Source: Pseudomonadota bacterium (GTDB taxonomy: Bacteria; Pseudomonadota; Alphaproteobacteria; Rhizobiales; Xanthobacteraceae). Taken from it: a stretch of 15,808 nucleotides of DNA. This document shows positions 1 through 6,633 of this stretch, piece by piece. Position 1 is the first letter of the stretch. Each line of letters starts with the position of its first letter. Below the pieces are notes generated by a model. That model was not told the origin of the DNA and made no database searches. It was given only the letters and a program-made list of their open reading frames with translations. Location of the stretch: assembly GCA_023388935.1 (NCBI GenBank), contig JAEWFG010000326.1:1-15808 (forward strand). The letters are read 5' to 3'. The position numbers were made by a program, and so were the translations under genes.

Positions 1-111
1 TTCTTCTGCAAGCTCAAGGAATTCAAGCGCATCGCGATGCGCGCCGACAAGACCGATCAAAGCTTCGCTGCCATGCTCCATCTCGCCGCCGCCGTGATAA
101 ATTCCCGATGA
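1..111 (+). CDS. IS5-type transposase, C-terminal fragment (runs off the window's left edge)
   Basis: The first frame is open from base 1 to a TGA at 109-111 and gives 36 residues. The piece FFCKLKEFKRIAMRADK followed by a helix ending LHLAAAVINSR matches the usual end of IS5/IS427-type DDE transposases: an F-x-K-(I/L)-K-x-(F/C)-R-R-I-A-x-R-x-D-K segment and then a short helix. Only this tail is visible, so I cannot tell whether the element is intact, frameshifted or already degraded. The sequence just after the stop (about 109-126) reads, in reverse complement, as a plausible IS end beginning GGGCCTGTTGGGATTCA. Family assignment is from pattern memory; the exact subgroup is uncertain. Confidence 0.75.
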   Translation, partial: FFCKLKEFKRIAMRADKTDQSFAAMLHLAAAVINSR

Positions 112-126
112 ATCCCAACAGGCCCT
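109..126. mobile_element. Probable terminal inverted repeat / right end of the IS5-type element
   Basis: These bases directly follow (and overlap) the transposase stop. On the reverse strand they read AGGGCCTGTTGGGATTCA, which has the look of an IS5-family terminal repeat. The partner end lies outside the window, so the boundary is an estimate to within a few bases. The CTAA at 125-128 would fit the short T-A-rich target duplications of this family. Confidence 0.4.
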
Positions 127-166
127 AAAGCGCGATGACGATTCATCCCAATCTCATCGCGCTTTA
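126..166. repeat. 13-bp perfect inverted repeat (hairpin) at the 3' end of the DUF2235 gene
   Basis: The arms TAAAGCGCGATGA (126-138) and TCATCGCGCTTTA (154-166) are exact reverse complements around a 15-base loop. The right arm contains the TAA stop of the minus-strand DUF2235 gene (164-166). It could act as a terminator-like 3' hairpin for that gene, but no T-run follows on the minus strand. It more likely belongs to the dispersed palindromic repeats common between genes in Bradyrhizobium-type genomes. The IS end abuts its left arm. Confidence 0.7.
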
Positions 167-2938
167 TTGGGTGGACACGGTCTGGGCAGGCTTTTTAGCC
201 GGCTCCGGAGGCACTGGAAGCCGCTGCACCTTGATCCGGGCTGTCCCGCTGTTGTTGTCGTAGAATTTTTCCGTCCGCCCCTGGAAGGGTGCCAGGAACG
301 ACGGAGTTATGCAACACGGTAGCACGGTCGGAAAGATCTGCACGGCGTCGTTGACGTAGACGAACAACTCGCCGGATTCGGGCGCCACGAATTCGGCGAC
401 CAGGCGGCCGGTTAGATCCTGTCTGTTCCATACCTCCCGTGCAGCGGGCAGATCGTCCACGGGGATCGGCTGAAAACCGTCGAGCGCCGCGAGGCTCGCG
501 CCGCGCGGATCATTCTTGCCGAGCTCGTCCTCGACACGGACGAAATACCTGTGGTCGGGATTCTTGACCAAATCGTCTTCCGCCGGAAGTGCCGGCTTCT
601 TGCGGCGCGGAAGTTCATCGGCCGGCGTCACGTTGACCGCTGTGAGCGGAATGTCGTTCATGCCTTTCGAACCGACGCGCACCACCGGCTGGAACCAGTC
701 GGCACCGTAGAGCCGGCGCATCGGCAGGAAGATGTAATGCCTCCAGTCGGTCTGGAAGCCGCTCACGCCGGTCATGATGGTCCGGTCGAACCAGGGCTCC
801 TCGATGTCGAGCCAGACGCGATATTTGCGGCCCTTCTCGACTGCGAGTCCACTCCACCAGCAGAAATTCCTGGTCTCGAACACGCTGCCGGCTGGCAAGG
901 GCTCGTCGAGCACCGGCTGGCCGCGCTCGACGCTGGTGCCGCTCCCGCCCTTGATCTCCGGCGGCGAGCAGACTCTGCCGAGCGCGACGCGGCCGGTGAA
1001 GTAGCTGGTGCACGCAATCAGCAATGCCGAGCTGAAAATGACGAAGAGGAAGGCGAGCGGCAGCAGTCGCCTGGCGAACAGGGTGGGCGCCCACGCCATG
1101 TTGTGCCGCATCCAGTTGGCGAATGCGAGGGCACGGCTGGACGTTGCGATGTGTTTCCTGCTTGCCTTGCGGCGCGGCGTGTTCCAGGCGAGCCGCGCGC
1201 GCTCCTGGATATTGTCGCGGAGCGAGGCGTTCTTGTTCCATACCCAGAGCGTGACGAGCAGTACGGCTGATGTCAGCACCGGATAATAGGTCGCAATGTC
1301 GAGCCACGGCGCTGCATAGGACGGCAGCAGGTTTCTCAGGATATTGGTAAGCGGCGCCACGATCGCGCCGAGCAGCCAATCGGCGTCGGTGACGAGCCAC
1401 AAGAACCAGGTGCCCTGCAGGCCATTATCCTCGGATGAGCTGACCAGAGCACGTGCGATCCACGGAAAGACGGCGATGAAGGCGACCATGAACAAGAGGG
1501 AGAAATATGCCACGCGCCGCCACCACACGGTATCGCGCGTGAGGCGCGACATGGCAGCGTCTGGCGTGCTCATCGTGATGAAGGCTTGGGCCTCTTTCTC
1601 GCGTCGCGGGCCCGTGGCCTTCGCCAGATACGCGGCCTTCAGGATCTCGCGTGCGTGCTGCTCTTCCAGCTCGCTGTTTTCTCCGTCCGGCCGCAGCGCC
1701 AGCGTCGTTCCGTTCGGCAGCAGCACGAGGCAATCCGCCGGAAGCATGATCGGTGCGTAATCGTCGCTGCCGAACAGCATGCGTTCGATGACGGCGAAAT
1801 GCACGACGGGCAGGCCGCCATTCTCCGTGCCCGAAAGGATCGGGCGCGGCCCGTAGCGGTACAACACCGCGGCGCCGCTGCGTGAATCATGCCTCGGTCC
1901 GATGGCCGATTGATAATCCCTGAAATGCTCGATCTCTCCGTCCTGGAAGCGCAGCCTGCCGTCGAGCTGATCGACCATCCAAACTAGCGGCACGAAGGAC
2001 AGCGTGGACTCCGGATAGCCACCGCCGATGTCGGAATGGACGCCCGTGAACCACACTTCCTTGACGACCTGGCCTTCGGCCAGATGGCTCTGGTCGATGC
2101 GCAACGGGTGGAAGGTGGTGCGTTCGTCGTCGAGAGCGAGCGCGTGACAGGCATGCCTGACCTTGTGCGACAGCCGGTGATTGCGAAACGAGATCGGCCA
2201 GATAGCCCAGTCGATCGCGAGGCGAAACTCCTCGACCGGGACGCCGAACGCCTCGACGGTGTCGAACAGTCCGAGGAATTCGATCTCGACATCCTTGCGC
2301 GCGCCCATCTTGCTGCGCACTTCGGCGTACGAGCGATGTCCGCAGATCCAGTGATAGATTAAGAGCACGAAGTCGCGGATCCAGCGCGTGACCCAGATCG
2401 TCGGCAGGCTCCGGGTCCAGGGCACGGTGTCCCGGCGGTATTCGCGCCAGGCGGCCTTGACGTTGCGCTGCATCTCCGCATGCGACACCGGCGTGTCGCC
2501 GATCACGGAAGGCACGAGGCCCTGGCTCGAGATCATCGCCGCCAGCGTGCGCGCAGTGAAGGCCCCACGGCTGAAACCGAAGATGTAGATCTCGTCGCCG
2601 TTGCGCCAATTCCAGCACAGGAAGCGATAGAGCTTGCGGACGTTGGCCGGCACGCCGATGCCGGTGGCGCCGTCAAGTGCCGCGAGCGGCGCCCAGCCGG
2701 CGGTGCCCACGCCCTTGATGTAGTGAGTGATCTGGTCCGGCTGGGTGTGGTCGAGCGCCTCGTAGAGACGCCAGACACTGGATTCCTGGGTGGTGAACGC
2801 ATTGCCCGTGCCGTCGGCGAACAGCACCAGCTTGCGTTTTGCCGGGGCGGCGGTCGCTGGTCCGCCGGCCTTCGCGTCTTCGGGCGTCTCGTGTGGGATG
2901 ACGGAAGCGGCGTTCTGCGCTCCGCGCTGGTGCGACAT
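164..2938 (-). CDS. DUF2235 (Tle1-like) alpha/beta hydrolase with membrane segments and C-terminal domain
   Basis: The 924-residue product has a DUF2235 domain at about 35-400, the fold shared with Tle1-type phospholipase effectors of type VI secretion. Visible motifs are LVLFADGTGN (37-46), the nucleophile elbow GFSRG (121-125, Ser123), FLGLFDTV (221-228, Asp226 the likely acid) and GVHSDIGGGYPE (299-310, His301 the likely base). Hydrophobic stretches near 475-499, 511-533, 551-567 and 626-647 suggest three or four membrane passes. The last 275 residues form a separate region with C657, C693 and C875-C876, ending in FVYVNDAVQIFP and YDNNSGTARIKV, which resemble a beta-sandwich accessory domain. 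There is no signal peptide. The ATG follows a good GGAGG site. No VgrG, Hcp or immunity-like gene is adjacent, so a secreted effector role is not supported; a membrane-bound esterase or lipase is likelier. The substrate is unknown. Confidence 0.88.
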   Translation of the reverse strand: MSHQRGAQNAASVIPHETPEDAKAGGPATAAPAKRKLVLFADGTGNAFTTQESSVWRLYEALDHTQPDQITHYIKGVGTAGWAPLAALDGATGIGVPANVRKLYRFLCWNWRNGDEIYIFGFSRGAFTARTLAAMISSQGLVPSVIGDTPVSHAEMQRNVKAAWREYRRDTVPWTRSLPTIWVTRWIRDFVLLIYHWICGHRSYAEVRSKMGARKDVEIEFLGLFDTVEAFGVPVEEFRLAIDWAIWPISFRNHRLSHKVRHACHALALDDERTTFHPLRIDQSHLAEGQVVKEVWFTGVHSDIGGGYPESTLSFVPLVWMVDQLDGRLRFQDGEIEHFRDYQSAIGPRHDSRSGAAVLYRYGPRPILSGTENGGLPVVHFAVIERMLFGSDDYAPIMLPADCLVLLPNGTTLALRPDGENSELEEQHAREILKAAYLAKATGPRREKEAQAFITMSTPDAAMSRLTRDTVWWRRVAYFSLLFMVAFIAVFPWIARALVSSSEDNGLQGTWFLWLVTDADWLLGAIVAPLTNILRNLLPSYAAPWLDIATYYPVLTSAVLLVTLWVWNKNASLRDNIQERARLAWNTPRRKASRKHIATSSRALAFANWMRHNMAWAPTLFARRLLPLAFLFVIFSSALLIACTSYFTGRVALGRVCSPPEIKGGSGTSVERGQPVLDEPLPAGSVFETRNFCWWSGLAVEKGRKYRVWLDIEEPWFDRTIMTGVSGFQTDWRHYIFLPMRRLYGADWFQPVVRVGSKGMNDIPLTAVNVTPADELPRRKKPALPAEDDLVKNPDHRYFVRVEDELGKNDPRGASLAALDGFQPIPVDDLPAAREVWNRQDLTGRLVAEFVAPESGELFVYVNDAVQIFPTVLPCCITPSFLAPFQGRTEKFYDNNSGTARIKVQRLPVPPEPAKKPAQTVSTQ

Positions 2939-3179
2939 GGACCCCTCCGAAAATCTTGACCGGATGCTTCAGCCCTGGCCGGGTGTCACTTTTCCGATCT
3001 CAATCAATGATTGCGTTATGAGATAATTATATATTCTGGGCACGATCGCGTTGAGGTCGCAAGCCGGATCGGGTGAGCGCGCTGCGGTGCGGTGCCGCGG
3101 GGATCACGGATGCGGTGCGCTTCGGGCTGACGCCGACCGCCGCACGGGGGAAGTGAGGGCTGGCGTGTCGTGGGGTGGG

Positions 3180-3407
3180 TTACAGAACATCGACCCTCGG
3201 CGGCGGATAGCGCCGCGCCAGCATCGACAAGGACAATGACCGCTCTTCATCCGGCAGCTCCAGCCAGCCCAGCACGAGCGGCCGCTTCCAGTCACCGACG
3301 CCGAAATCCATCGCCATCCATTTCTGCGGCTCGGGGCCTTCGAGGCCCCGGACCCAGACGAAATAGCGGGGAAGGTCGTCCGCTTCTGTCGTCCGTCTCC
3401 TGGCCAT
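3180..3407 (-). CDS. Small conserved-looking hypothetical protein (75 aa)
   Basis: I do not recognise a family. The 75-residue product starts MARRRTTEADDLPRYFVWVRG and contains WMAMDFGVGDWKRPLVLGWLELPDEERS, a composition typical of a small folded soluble protein with several tryptophans and balanced charge. It has no signal peptide or membrane segment. A TTG one codon upstream is open, but ATG at 3407-3405 is the more natural start, with GTGAGAAG as a weak Shine-Dalgarno. A TTCGAC-N17-TATATC promoter candidate lies about 37-65 bases upstream. It stands alone on the minus strand between the DUF2235 gene and another small gene. Coding status is supported by protein-like composition only. Confidence 0.6.
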   Translation of the reverse strand: MARRRTTEADDLPRYFVWVRGLEGPEPQKWMAMDFGVGDWKRPLVLGWLELPDEERSLSLSMLARRYPPPRVDVL

Positions 3408-3443
3408 CAAAGCTTCTCACTGCATCAACACGCGTTGCTGCAG

Positions 3444-3472
3444 GATATAGGCACTGGTTCGGCGAAGTCGAA
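3444..3472 (-). promoter_or_regulatory. Candidate sigma-70-type promoter of the 75-aa gene
   Basis: Read on the minus strand, TTCGAC (3472-3467) and TATATC (3449-3444) are separated by 17 bases. Transcription would begin near 3437, leaving a leader of about 30 bases before the ATG at 3407. Seen by eye only. Confidence 0.35.
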
Positions 3473-3623
3473 CGCCTTGCCGCGGCCGTGCCGGGGATGT
3501 TTTTGACACAGATCCGGGTCTCGATACGCGTCGCAACACCTTACGCCTCGCAGCAGGCCGAACGTGGAGATCAATGCGACTGATGTTACGCCAACGCGGG
3601 GACTCGGACGTCAGCGCTCACGC

Positions 3624-3926
3624 TCATTGCCGGAGTTCGCAGGTCGCGACCCGGTTGATGTCGGCGAGCCGCCGGTCGGCGTCGGCGTGGAGATCAAGGC
3701 TTTGAACCAGCGTCAGCAGGCGGTGATAGGCGCTGTCGGCGATGTCGACCGGCAGCGGGGCCTCGTCGAAGGCCTCGACATAGCTGCCGACGAGACTGCT
3801 CAACAGGCGGCACAGGCCGCCCTGGGCGGGATCGTCGCGGCCGAGCGTCTCGAGCTTTTGCTGGAAGATCCGGAAGGTCCGCAACCCGTGGTGCTGTTCG
3901 GAAAGCCACGCGTGCAGGTCGTTCAT
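3624..3926 (-). CDS. Small hypothetical helical protein (100 aa)
   Basis: No named family is recognised. The 100-residue product begins MNDLHAWLSEQHHGLRTF and reads as mainly amphipathic helix, with acidic and leucine-rich stretches (LLSSLVGSYVEAFDEAPLP, then LLTLVQSLDLHADADRRL). It has no signal peptide, membrane segment or metal-binding motif, and its one cysteine in the body is isolated. The ATG at 3926-3924 follows GAAGAGG at good spacing. A competing 138-codon plus-strand frame (3564-3980) covers the same DNA, but its product is low-complexity and valine/glycine-rich, as expected for an antisense reading, so I prefer the minus strand. It lies downstream of tRNA-Leu on the same strand. 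Confidence 0.6.
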   Translation of the reverse strand: MNDLHAWLSEQHHGLRTFRIFQQKLETLGRDDPAQGGLCRLLSSLVGSYVEAFDEAPLPVDIADSAYHRLLTLVQSLDLHADADRRLADINRVATCELRQ

Positions 3927-3960
3927 GTGAGCCTCTTCGAGTTACAGAAGAAGCTACTGG

Positions 3961-3989
3961 TTTATACAGGCGGGATTTGACGATTGCCA
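3961..3989 (-). promoter_or_regulatory. Weak candidate promoter of the 100-aa gene
   Basis: On the minus strand TGGCAA (3989-3984) and TATAAA (3966-3961) are 17 bases apart, placing a start near 3955 and a short leader before the gene at 3926. The -10 is good but the -35 is poor. Confidence 0.25.
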
Positions 3990-4035
3990 GGGGAGGGGGT
4001 GCGTCGGTTCGTCTTCGCCAAGAGGCTTCGCCGGA

Positions 4036-4097
4036 CACGCTTCGCCCTTTCGGTGCGGCGTGGCTGCGCCACGCGAAGCCCGAAAGGGCGAAGCGTG
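4036..4097. repeat. Long imperfect palindrome overlapping the tRNA-Leu CCA end
   Basis: Two perfect 18-base arms (4036-4053 and 4080-4097) enclose an inner stem GCGTGGC (4058-4064) / GCCACGC (4068-4074) with a three-base loop TGC. The right arm enters the tRNA gene and covers two of the three CCA positions (4096-4098). On the minus strand it would form a strong hairpin in the tRNA 3' trailer, but no T-run follows, so it is not a textbook terminator. It may be a member of a dispersed palindromic repeat family. Confidence 0.75.
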
Positions 4098-4180
4098 GTG
4101 CCCCTGGCCGGAATCGAACCAGCACTCCTTGCGGAACTCGATTTTGAGTCGAGCGCGTCTACCAGTTCCGCCACAGGGGC
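4096..4180 (-). tRNA. tRNA-Leu (anticodon CAA)
   Basis: The minus strand reads GCCCCTG (acceptor, 4180-4174) and pairs with CAGGGGC (4106-4100), followed by discriminator A and an encoded CCA (4098-4096). The anticodon stem CTCGA/TCGAG encloses the loop CTCAAAA, giving anticodon CAA for UUG codons. The T arm contains GGTTCGATTCC. A long variable arm (GTTCCGCAAGGAGT region) marks it as class II, consistent with leucine. The length is 85 nt including CCA. It has a strong promoter of its own about 40 bases upstream. Confidence 0.97.
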
Positions 4181-4222
4181 CCTCGGTCGGCCCCTCGGAT
4201 GAGGACGTCGCGAAGCGGGCGG

Positions 4223-4250
4223 ACTATAGCCATGGAGAGGGCGCGGTCAA
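4223..4250 (-). promoter_or_regulatory. Sigma-70-type promoter of tRNA-Leu
   Basis: On the minus strand TTGACC (4250-4245) and TATAGT (4228-4223) are separated by 16 bases. Each box is one or two bases from consensus, among the best in the window. A start near 4216 would give a 5' leader of roughly 36 nt to be trimmed by RNase P. Confidence 0.65.
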
Positions 4251-4338
4251 CCCGCGCCAAAGTGATCCCGGCCGTTCTCGACAGCCGCATGGGCCGGGGT
4301 TAGAGGCTTAACAACTGGACCCACCGGAAGAGGCTGCC

Positions 4339-4890
4339 GTGACGACCCAGAGTGCCGCAATACCTGCGTTCAGGCCGGCGGCCGCGAACCCCGCGCTGAC
4401 CGCCGCGCTCCTGGTCACGCTGATTGCAGCAGCCACGATCGCGGGCGCCTGGTTCTTCCAGCTCGTGCTGGGGATCATGCCATGTCCGCTCTGCCTGGAG
4501 CAGCGCTACGCGTACTATCTCGCGATCCCCCTTGGCTTGCTCGTCGTGCTCGCGGCCCGGGGAGTTGCTCCGCGGCCGCTGCTGCTCGCAGGCCTTGCAA
4601 TCCTCGCGCTGGCGGCGCTCGCCAATGCCGGGCTCGGCGCCTACCACGCCGGCGTCGAATGGGGCTTCTGGAAGGGGCCGACCGACTGCTCCGGCCCGGT
4701 CGTCAACCTCGGCAGTGCCGGTGATCTGCTCTCGCGGCTCGACACCGTGAAGGTGGTGCGCTGCGACGAGGTGCAGTGGCGCTTCCTCGGCCTCTCGCTC
4801 GCCGGCTACAACGTGCTGATCTCGCTCTTGATGGCGGCAATCGCCGCGTGGGGATTTGTGGCGACGGCGAAGCGCTCCCAGCTGCCGTAG
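4339..4890 (+). CDS. dsbB: Disulfide bond formation protein B
   Basis: The 183-residue inner-membrane protein has the DsbB layout: four hydrophobic segments (about 20-45, 60-75, 80-100 and 150-175) and two periplasmic cysteine pairs. The first pair is C49-P-L-C52, followed by LEQRYAYY with the Q-R seen in the quinone-binding region. The second pair is C117 and C142, in the long loop after GFWKGPTDCSGP. DsbB reoxidises DsbA and passes electrons to quinone. The start is GTG at 4339, chosen for the GGAAGAGG site five bases upstream. The gene is divergent from tRNA-Leu and convergent with the AbrB-family gene. A DsbA-family gene lies 5.4 kb downstream and could be a partner, but it is not linked in an operon. 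Confidence 0.93.
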   Translation: MTTQSAAIPAFRPAAANPALTAALLVTLIAAATIAGAWFFQLVLGIMPCPLCLEQRYAYYLAIPLGLLVVLAARGVAPRPLLLAGLAILALAALANAGLGAYHAGVEWGFWKGPTDCSGPVVNLGSAGDLLSRLDTVKVVRCDEVQWRFLGLSLAGYNVLISLLMAAIAAWGFVATAKRSQLP

Positions 4891-4941
4891 GGTGGGGCAA
4901 GGCGCAGCGTGCCCACCATTTCAACGGCACTGCACCCTACG
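4886..4941. repeat. Palindromic element GTAGGGTG...CACCCTAC at the dsbB 3' end
   Basis: CGTAGGGTG (4886-4894) and CACCCTACG (4933-4941) are 9-bp perfect arms, and an inner GGTGGGGCA / TGCCCACC pairing is nearly perfect. The TAG stop of dsbB falls inside the left arm. Sequences of the form GTAGGGTGGGCAAAG...GCGTGCCCACC are recurrent intergenic repeats in many proteobacteria. It may also form the 3' hairpin of dsbB mRNA. Confidence 0.65.
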
Positions 4942-4955
4942 AGAGCTGAGCTCTG

Positions 4956-6041
4956 CTAATCGTCCACATCGTCCTGCGTGCGCCCGAACAGGTGCACGAT
5001 GCCCGGTGTCGCGATCGTCACGAACACGAAGCGCGACAGATGATGGGCGCCAACGAAGATCGGGTCGATGTGCAGCGTCAGGGCCAGCGCCAGCATGGCG
5101 TCCATCGCGCCCGGCGCGAAGGCGACAACGACGTCGGAGAACTTCACCTGCGTGGTGAGCGCCACGATGCCGACGAAGATGGCGGAGATGGCGATCGCGA
5201 CCGCGAACGAGCCCAGCGCGGCGTTGATGTGGCCGGCCAGCGTCTTGATTCGCATCCGCGCGAAGCGGCTGCCGATCAGCGCGCCGATGCCGATCAGCGC
5301 CACGCCGCGCACCCAGTTCGGCAGGCCGCCCTCGACCCAGCCTGCGCCATGCAGCACGCTGGAGGCGATCATGGCGCCGAACATCCAGCTCGCCGGAAAC
5401 TTGATCAGCCGCAGGAGGAGCGCCGCAGCCAGTGACGCTGCGACCAGCTCCACGAGGTCGAGCGGCGAGGCGATCGTTGTTGTCAGCGATGGTGCCGCGG
5501 AGGGCGCCATGCCCGCGAGTGCCAGCACCATCGGCAGCGCTGCGGTGAGGATGATGACGCGCATGGTCTGTACCACCGCGATGCCCGGTAGGTCGGCGCC
5601 GCGCTCGACCGCCAGGATCGTGATCTGCGACAGCGCGCCGGGGCTGCCGGCGAGGAGGGCCGAGGTGCGGTCCCAGCCATGGATGCGCTGGAGGTAATGA
5701 CTCGAACCGAAGGTCGAGCAGAAGGTAGCGAGCGCGAGCAGCCCGATGGTCAGGGGATAGGCGCTGACCTGCTGGATCAGATGGCGCGAGACGACGGAGC
5801 CCAGCGAAATGCCGAGCAGCACCAGCACGGTCTGGGTCAGGATCGGCGGCAGCGAAAGCTGGCGCCCGGCGATCGCGGCGATTCCAACGGCGATCATCGA
5901 GCCCGAGATCAACCCGCCGGGGAGGCCCGCCAGCAGAAACACCAGGCCGCCGGCGGTGCCGATGACGAGCGTCTCCACCGTGCTCAAGATCTTGGCACGG
6001 CTTGGCCATTCGAACTGCAGGGAGGCGGCGATTTGCTTCAC
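4956..6041 (-). CDS. AbrB-family integral membrane protein (PF05145, putative transporter/regulator)
   Basis: The 361-residue protein is almost wholly hydrophobic, with about ten predicted membrane segments. It shows the internal duplication of the AbrB family (often annotated as putative ammonia monooxygenase): LLAGLPGGLISGSMIAVGIAA with GWDRTSALLAGSPGALSQ in the first half, and FPASWMFGAMIASSVLH with VAFAPGAMDAMLALAL in the second. The paired S/A-PGA(L/M) motifs in each half are characteristic. In E. coli the family is known for AbrB, a regulator of aidB; transport function is unproven. The start is GTG at 6041-6039, preceded by AAGGTGG; no closer ATG fits the frame. It is convergent with dsbB. 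A large hairpin lies about 20 bases upstream of the start. Confidence 0.88.
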   Translation of the reverse strand: MKQIAASLQFEWPSRAKILSTVETLVIGTAGGLVFLLAGLPGGLISGSMIAVGIAAIAGRQLSLPPILTQTVLVLLGISLGSVVSRHLIQQVSAYPLTIGLLALATFCSTFGSSHYLQRIHGWDRTSALLAGSPGALSQITILAVERGADLPGIAVVQTMRVIILTAALPMVLALAGMAPSAAPSLTTTIASPLDLVELVAASLAAALLLRLIKFPASWMFGAMIASSVLHGAGWVEGGLPNWVRGVALIGIGALIGSRFARMRIKTLAGHINAALGSFAVAIAISAIFVGIVALTTQVKFSDVVVAFAPGAMDAMLALALTLHIDPIFVGAHHLSRFVFVTIATPGIVHLFGRTQDDVDD

Positions 6042-6061
6042 GCCACCTTATCGCAAATCGA

Positions 6062-6112
6062 CGAGAGGCGTACAATTGCGGCTACGTCATGCCGCAATGC
6101 GCACGCCTCTCG
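6062..6112. repeat. Two-part hairpin between the PsiF-type and AbrB-family genes
   Basis: The outer arms CGAGAGGCGT (6062-6071) and ACGCCTCTCG (6103-6112) are perfect, and so are the inner arms ATTGCGGC (6075-6082) and GCCGCAAT (6091-6098), with a small asymmetric internal loop and an eight-base terminal loop. That gives 18 paired positions, 21 bases before the AbrB-family start and 30 after the PsiF-type stop. No T-run follows in either direction. It could separate the two minus-strand transcripts, serve as an operator, or be a dispersed repeat. Confidence 0.7.
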
Positions 6113-6142
6113 CCGAGGCTCGCGAGCAGTATCGTGACGGAT

Positions 6143-6430
6143 TTACTTCTTGTCGGCGGCGGCCGGCGCGGCGGTGCCGGCCTTCGCGCTCTTGATGCAC
6201 TCCGAGCGGAATTTCTTGCGCTCCTTGCCATGCAGGCCCTTGGCGTCGGCCTGCTTGGAGCATTCGAGCGACTCGGCCGAGTGCTCCTTCGGCGCCTTCT
6301 TGTCGGTGGGGGCGGCGGTAGTGGTCTTGGCGTCGGTCTTGGCCGCCGGCGCGGCAGCCTGGGCGAAAGCGGTGCCGGTTGCGAACAGAGAGGCGATCGC
6401 GACGACGGCGAGGCGGGAGGCGAGGGTCAT
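6143..6430 (-). CDS. PsiF-repeat secreted protein (95 aa)
   Basis: The product has a clean Sec signal (MTLASRLAVVAIASLFATGTAFA, cleavage about residue 23), an Ala/Thr/Lys-rich linker, and one PsiF repeat at about 53-82. In the repeat C57 and C78 flank ADAKGLHGKERKKFRSE, matching the C-x-x-x-A-x-x-K-x-L-x-G-x-x-R-x-x-F-x-x-x-C form of PF07769. E. coli PsiF is phosphate-starvation induced and of unknown function; it carries two repeats and this protein one. The frame is open further upstream to 6562, but that would bury the signal peptide, so the start is the ATG at 6430-6428. It is divergent from another secreted paired-cysteine protein, with 203 bases between them. A TATAGT at 6527-6522 is a possible -10. 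Confidence 0.85.
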   Translation of the reverse strand: MTLASRLAVVAIASLFATGTAFAQAAAPAAKTDAKTTTAAPTDKKAPKEHSAESLECSKQADAKGLHGKERKKFRSECIKSAKAGTAAPAAADKK

Positions 6431-6553
6431 GGTGCTGCACTCTTCTTGCGAGAATTGCGAAGGACTGGGAACGTCGGCTCGCGTTGCTGAACGCGACATG
6501 AATAATCTGAACGGCGCGATCACTATATTTTGGCGGCAGGAGCCATCGCTTCC

Positions 6554-6581
6554 TTGTCGCAAGCTGGCGACACGCTAGGAT
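6554..6581 (+). promoter_or_regulatory. Candidate promoter of the Cys-MKW-Cys protein gene
   Basis: TTGTCG (6554-6559) and TAGGAT (6576-6581) are separated by 16 bases, giving a start near 6588 and a leader of about 45 bases before the ATG at 6634. Both boxes are reasonable for an alphaproteobacterial housekeeping promoter. Confidence 0.45.
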
Positions 6582-6633
6582 AGCAATCCTCGTTTCGCTT
6601 CCCTAGGGGGGAAAACCAAGGAGGAGACCAGGG

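Noticed and set aside
551..1270. Plus-strand ORF of 239 codons inside the DUF2235 gene
   Set aside because: It is antisense to a frame with clear DUF2235 motifs; the length is an effect of high GC content.
3503..3528. Perfect TTGACA on the plus strand at 3503-3508
   Set aside because: No acceptable -10 lies at 16-18 bases and no plus-strand gene follows before the tRNA and dsbB region.
3564..3980. 138-codon plus-strand ORF over the 100-aa minus-strand gene
   Set aside because: The product is valine/glycine/glutamine-rich with no folded-protein character, and the minus-strand frame has a proper start and ribosome site. It is an antisense reading.
6431..6562. Longer start for the PsiF-type protein
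   Set aside because: It would place about 44 extra residues before a perfect signal peptide and run into the promoter region.
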